Shown piece after piece: positions 6,217 through 8,888 of a stretch of 8,888 bases of DNA. The notes under the pieces were generated by a model that was given only the letters and a program-made list of their open reading frames with translations, had not been told where the DNA came from and searched no databases. Positions within the stretch are counted from its first letter, which is position 1. Each line of letters begins with the position of its first letter. The translations under genes and the position numbers were made by a program. The stretch spans positions 1 to 8,888 of the forward strand of contig JALVDN010000275.1 of NCBI GenBank assembly GCA_027008965.1. Direction: 5' to 3'. The stretch comes from Flavobacteriales bacterium. GTDB lineage: Bacteria > Bacteroidota > Bacteroidia > Flavobacteriales > Flavobacteriaceae.

Positions 6217-6642
6217 CACGCCCAGAAGCGCCAGGGATGGAAGCGATATGAGGCGATGCCCCGGGCTTTGGTTTTTTATTAACGCCCAATGGCTATCAAA
6301 TTGAATGGCTATAAAAAGTTTCTTTTTCACCTGTTCTGCTTCATCAAATGATATCATAGCTTAGGCTATGCTATCATTTTCTTCATTGAACAAATAAAAA
6401 ATAATTCTTTTTCTATCTCATCCCCTTGATTGCCATTGGGCGTGGCCGGGCGGGCTCCGAGCGTAGACGAGGAGACCGCCCGGCGGCATACTACGGGTTT
6501 GAGCACAGGCCAAAAACCGGCCCGGGGCGAGCCGAATTCAAGCGGACAGCCCGGTGCGCGGCACGTGAACGCCGGCGGGTGCGAGTGCGCTCCGTCGTCA
6601 CGAAGCATCCGCCGTAGGCCGAACCCGTGCGGGCAGGCGCCC
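6217..6642 (+). repeat. Nested inverted-repeat element B, GC-rich right half (possible structured RNA or non-autonomous element)
   Basis: A roughly 425-bp block built from nested complementary arms. The outer arm is CCCCGGGC plus GGTTTTT (6259-6266, 6270-6276) against AAAAACC plus GCCCGGGG (6512-6518, 6520-6527). The middle arm (6282-6299 with 6426-6443) matches at 17 of 18 positions. The inner hairpin (6346-6360 with 6365-6379, loop TTAG) matches at 14 of 15. The GC-rich right half adds GCCGGGCGG/CCGCCCGGC (6445-6453, 6476-6484) and a further stem (6574-6582, 6605-6613). At 6441-6500, 43 of 60 bases are G or C. It ends GGCGCCC then AAA. Compensating pairs over such distances argue for a real structure. 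I see no transposase, and the open frames crossing it look non-coding. Confidence 0.6.
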
Positions 6643-6672
6643 AAAGAATATGTAAATATAATTTTCATCCGG

Positions 6673-8181
6673 ATGTCAAATAATTTTATTATTTTTGGTT
6701 TCGTCCTGTTAAAAATTGGTAGTAGATTCGTGGAATCAGCTGAAAAATCGTTGAAAATCTCACTCGTGCAAGCCCTTTTACCTTTGGTTGTTTTAATAGG
6801 TTTGTTGATTGTTAATGTTAGGATTTTCGGTGATGAGGCCACTTCGGGAGCCAATCAGTTTGCTTTGATCATGGGCGGCATTGTGGCGGGCATCATAGGT
6901 TTGCGTTTGGGTTTTTCGTATGATGAAATGCTGGAGAGGGTTTCGGTGAATATAGCTCAAACATCGGGGGCCATTATCATTTTGTTGTTTGTAGGAGCGC
7001 TTACGGGCGTTTGGTTGATAAGCGGAATTATACCCACTATGATTTACTACGGTTTAAAACTTCTTAATCCGCATATTTTTTTGGCTTCGGCCTTGATTAT
7101 TTCGGCCCTTGTTTCTTTGATTATCGGAAGCTCATGGAGCACCACCGCCACTATTGGTATTGCTTTGATGGGCATTGGAAAAGCCATGGGCTATGACCCG
7201 GCCATGATTGCCGGAGCGGTGATTTCGGGTGCGTATTTCGGCGATAAAATGTCGCCGCTTTCGGATACCACCAACTTGGCTTCGGCGGTGGCGGGCGTGG
7301 ATTTATTTACACATGTGAGGTATATGATGTACACCACCATTCCATCTATTTTGATTGCTTTGTTGATTTTTTTAGTGATGGGATGGAGGCATCATTTACC
7401 GTCGCAAGTGAATCATGATATGTTGCTACAGGATATTGAAGCATCCTTTTATGTTTCTCCCGTGCTATTTTTGGTTCCTTTGGCGGTGATTGTTTTGATT
7501 GTTCTGAAAACACGCCCTTTGATAGCGCTATTTGCCGGTGTGGTTTTGGGCGCATTGGCGGCCATCATTTTTCAATATCCGCTACTGAAATCATTAGCCG
7601 GAAGTATGCATTTTTCTCCCGGCGAATTGTACCGCGTGATTATTCAAGCCATTGTAGGCGATGTACAAATTGATACCGGTCAACCTTTGTTGAAAAAATT
7701 GTTTTCCAGTGATGGAATGTCGGGTATGCTCTCCACCATTTGGTTGATTATCACTGCCATGTTTTTCGGCGGTGTGATGGAGGCTATTGGTGCGCTCAAG
7801 CGCATCAGCATTTTTCTATTACAAAGTCTCCGGGGTGTTTTCGGTTTATTTGCCGCCACAGACTTGACTTGTATTGTTTTTAACGCTACTGCCTCGGATC
7901 AATATTTGGCCATTGTTGTTCCCGGTAAGATGTATAAACAAGCCTATGATGATGCCGGATTGGCACCCGAAAATTTAAGCCGTACACTGGAAGATTCTGG
8001 GACGGTTACTTCCGTGTTGATTCCTTGGAACACGGGCGGAGCCTACAATTCCAAAGTTTTGGGGGTGAGCACGTATGATTATTTTATCTATGCTTTTTTC
8101 AATCTTTTGAGTCCTGTCATGACTTTGATTGTGGCTTATTTCGGTTTCAAAATAAGAAGAAAGAATCATTCGAAATCTTAG
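6673..8181 (+). CDS. nhaC: NhaC-family Na+/H+ antiporter
   Basis: A polytopic inner-membrane antiporter of about 500 residues (502 from this ATG). NhaC hallmarks, numbered from this ATG, are GSSWSTTATIG (152-162), GAYFGDKMSPLSDTTNLAS (186-204), FNATASDQYLAIVVPGKMY (403-421) and the C-terminal DSGTVTSVLIPWNTGGAY (441-458). The family exchanges internal Na+ for external H+, serving sodium and pH homeostasis. The start is uncertain. The frame is open back to 6430, but that stretch is repeat element B and was rejected. The ATG at 6673 adds a hydrophobic MSNNFIIFGF tail not typical of NhaC. A GTG at 6730 would give 483 residues beginning (M)ESAEKSLKISLVQALLPL, which resembles family N-termini, and a TAnnTTTG-like TATTTTTG (6690-6697) would place transcription after 6673. 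I would not be surprised if 6730 is correct. Confidence 0.94.
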   Translation: MSNNFIIFGFVLLKIGSRFVESAEKSLKISLVQALLPLVVLIGLLIVNVRIFGDEATSGANQFALIMGGIVAGIIGLRLGFSYDEMLERVSVNIAQTSGAIIILLFVGALTGVWLISGIIPTMIYYGLKLLNPHIFLASALIISALVSLIIGSSWSTTATIGIALMGIGKAMGYDPAMIAGAVISGAYFGDKMSPLSDTTNLASAVAGVDLFTHVRYMMYTTIPSILIALLIFLVMGWRHHLPSQVNHDMLLQDIEASFYVSPVLFLVPLAVIVLIVLKTRPLIALFAGVVLGALAAIIFQYPLLKSLAGSMHFSPGELYRVIIQAIVGDVQIDTGQPLLKKLFSSDGMSGMLSTIWLIITAMFFGGVMEAIGALKRISIFLLQSLRGVFGLFAATDLTCIVFNATASDQYLAIVVPGKMYKQAYDDAGLAPENLSRTLEDSGTVTSVLIPWNTGGAYNSKVLGVSTYDYFIYAFFNLLSPVMTLIVAYFGFKIRRKNHSKS

Positions 8182-8278
8182 ATTAAAGTTTGAGGTAAAA
8201 CTAGAAGAAATCTAATCTAAATAACAGAATTACAACAATTTAAATTACGACTTTCCTCTCAAAATTTTGATTGGGAGC

Positions 8279-8308
8279 TTTGGATTTAAATTTTTGGCTT
8301 TATATTTG
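8279..8308 (+). promoter_or_regulatory. Bacteroidota-type promoter for the DUF4252-like gene
   Basis: TTTG (8279-8282) and TATATTTG (8301-8308) match the -33 TTTG and -7 TAnnTTTG elements of the Bacteroidota primary sigma factor, with an 18-nt spacer. The -7 box ends 23 nt before the ATG at 8332, leaving a short A-rich leader with no Shine-Dalgarno. It gives this gene its own transcript, independent of nhaC, and is the best single sequence sign of the phylum. Confidence 0.75.
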
Positions 8309-8331
8309 AATAATCTTTAATTAAAAAAAGC

Positions 8332-8844
8332 ATGAGACGTTTATATTTTTTTCTTTTTGTTTTGGTTTTATGGGGTGGACAAACGATACAAGCGCAATCC
8401 ATTCAAAAATCATTGGAGCAAAATGATGATATTCAAATGGTGATTATCACCAAAGATATGTTTTCCATTATCAATGAAGTTAATAATCATCCGGATAGAA
8501 AAAAATTCTATGAACAATTGAATTACATGGGAACTTTTTCGGGTTCATCAACGTCGGTGAAAAAAATCCAATCCGTTGCAAGCAAGTATATAGCCGACAA
8601 GCAGATGAAACTTCTCCTCAAGGCCAAAAAAACCGATAGAACGGCTACTATATATTATTTGCCTTCTTCCCGTCCGGGTTTTGCCAAGGAGTTGTTAATC
8701 ACGATTTTTTATCCGCAAGAAATGAAAATTAAATTGTATCACGTTACCGGAAATATCAATCTGAAGAAAATTACGTTTTTGGCACTGCAATCCACTCAAT
8801 TGGATTATGATATTTTGAAGCAAGCCGAACAAAAAACCCCCTGA
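8332..8844 (+). CDS. Exported DUF4252-like protein of unknown function
   Basis: A 170-residue protein with a typical signal peptide: basic MRR, hydrophobic core 4-15, likely cleavage after IQA at residue 21. The mature part resembles the DUF4252 family of Bacteroidota. It shows D-D-(I/V)-x-x-V-x-x-(T)-K-x-M-F near 32-44, a middle 'MGTFS...' strand, MKLLLKAKKTDRTATIYYL (92-110), an AKELLITIF strand (118-126) and the closing G-N-I-N-L-K-K-I segment (140-147), which matches the usual 'GDIDLxxI'. Length fits the family. No lipobox cysteine is present, so the product is probably periplasmic. The family has no established function. It lies 150 nt after nhaC and has its own promoter, so a functional link with the antiporter is not implied. 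Confidence 0.85.
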   Translation: MRRLYFFLFVLVLWGGQTIQAQSIQKSLEQNDDIQMVIITKDMFSIINEVNNHPDRKKFYEQLNYMGTFSGSSTSVKKIQSVASKYIADKQMKLLLKAKKTDRTATIYYLPSSRPGFAKELLITIFYPQEMKIKLYHVTGNINLKKITFLALQSTQLDYDILKQAEQKTP

Positions 8845-8888
8845 AATTTGTCAAATCGGGCCAAATTTGACTAAAAGCATTATTTTGT

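Noticed and set aside
6366..6854. Minus-strand frame of 162 residues and a plus-strand frame at 6426-6617
   Set aside because: Both lie in element B, and the minus-strand one runs into the antisense of nhaC. Composition follows the GC-rich repeat and no domain is recognisable.
8178..8220. TTAGATTA / TAATCTAA inverted repeat after nhaC
   Set aside because: An 8-bp all-but-AT stem with a 27-nt loop and no T-run. It is too weak to call a terminator.
8850..8871. GTCAAAT / ATTTGAC stem just after the DUF4252-like gene
   Set aside because: A 7-bp AT-rich stem with an 8-nt loop and no following T-run. It may be a weak terminator but is not supportable; the window ends here.

Overview
The window looks like a piece of a Bacteroidota (Flavobacteriia/Cytophagia-type) chromosome. 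The evidence is indirect but consistent. The genes are AT-rich with no strong Shine-Dalgarno sequences. One promoter matches the Bacteroidota pattern (TTTG, 18 nt, TAnnTTTG). There is a DUF4252-type secreted protein. The intergenic DNA carries the 'GTCATTCCGA...GAGGAATCTC' class of palindromic repeats, which I recall as common in that phylum.

Positions 1-5650, minus strand: a complete cytochrome-c-dependent nitric oxide reductase (cNor) operon read right to left, norC-norB-norQ-norD-(TPR membrane protein)-norE-norF. NorC is the membrane-anchored cytochrome c and NorB the catalytic heme b/b3-FeB subunit. NorQ (MoxR-type AAA+ ATPase) and NorD (VWA/MIDAS protein) are the pair thought to insert or activate the non-heme iron. 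NorE and NorF are small membrane accessory proteins of the cytochrome-oxidase subunit III and IV types. Gaps within the block are 2-6 nt, or a 4-nt ATGA overlap for norE/norF, except between norB and norQ. That 75-nt gap holds a convincing intrinsic-terminator-like hairpin, so the reductase subunits may be made in excess of the assembly factors. The gene order is that of the proteobacterial norCBQDEF cluster, with one extra gene, a small single-pass TPR protein, between norD and norE.

Positions 5651-6672: about 1 kb without a credible gene, between the divergent nor operon and nhaC. Next to norC lie a CRP/FNR-like palindrome and a perfect 9-bp inverted repeat, both candidate control sites. 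Beyond them come a GC-rich element (5804-5961), three copies of a short palindromic repeat in alternating orientation (5962-6136), and a roughly 425-bp nested inverted-repeat element (6217-6642) with a GC-rich right half. The two larger elements both end in GGCGCCC followed by AAA, and both of these ends point outward toward the neighbouring genes.

Positions 6673-8844, plus strand: a NhaC-family Na+/H+ antiporter, then a small exported DUF4252-like protein with its own clear Bacteroidota promoter.

The cNor operon is the functional core: it reduces NO to N2O in denitrification or NO detoxification. The most unusual observations are the extra TPR gene, the norB/norQ terminator and the structured intergenic elements. 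I see no defence system, CRISPR array, tRNA or rRNA.
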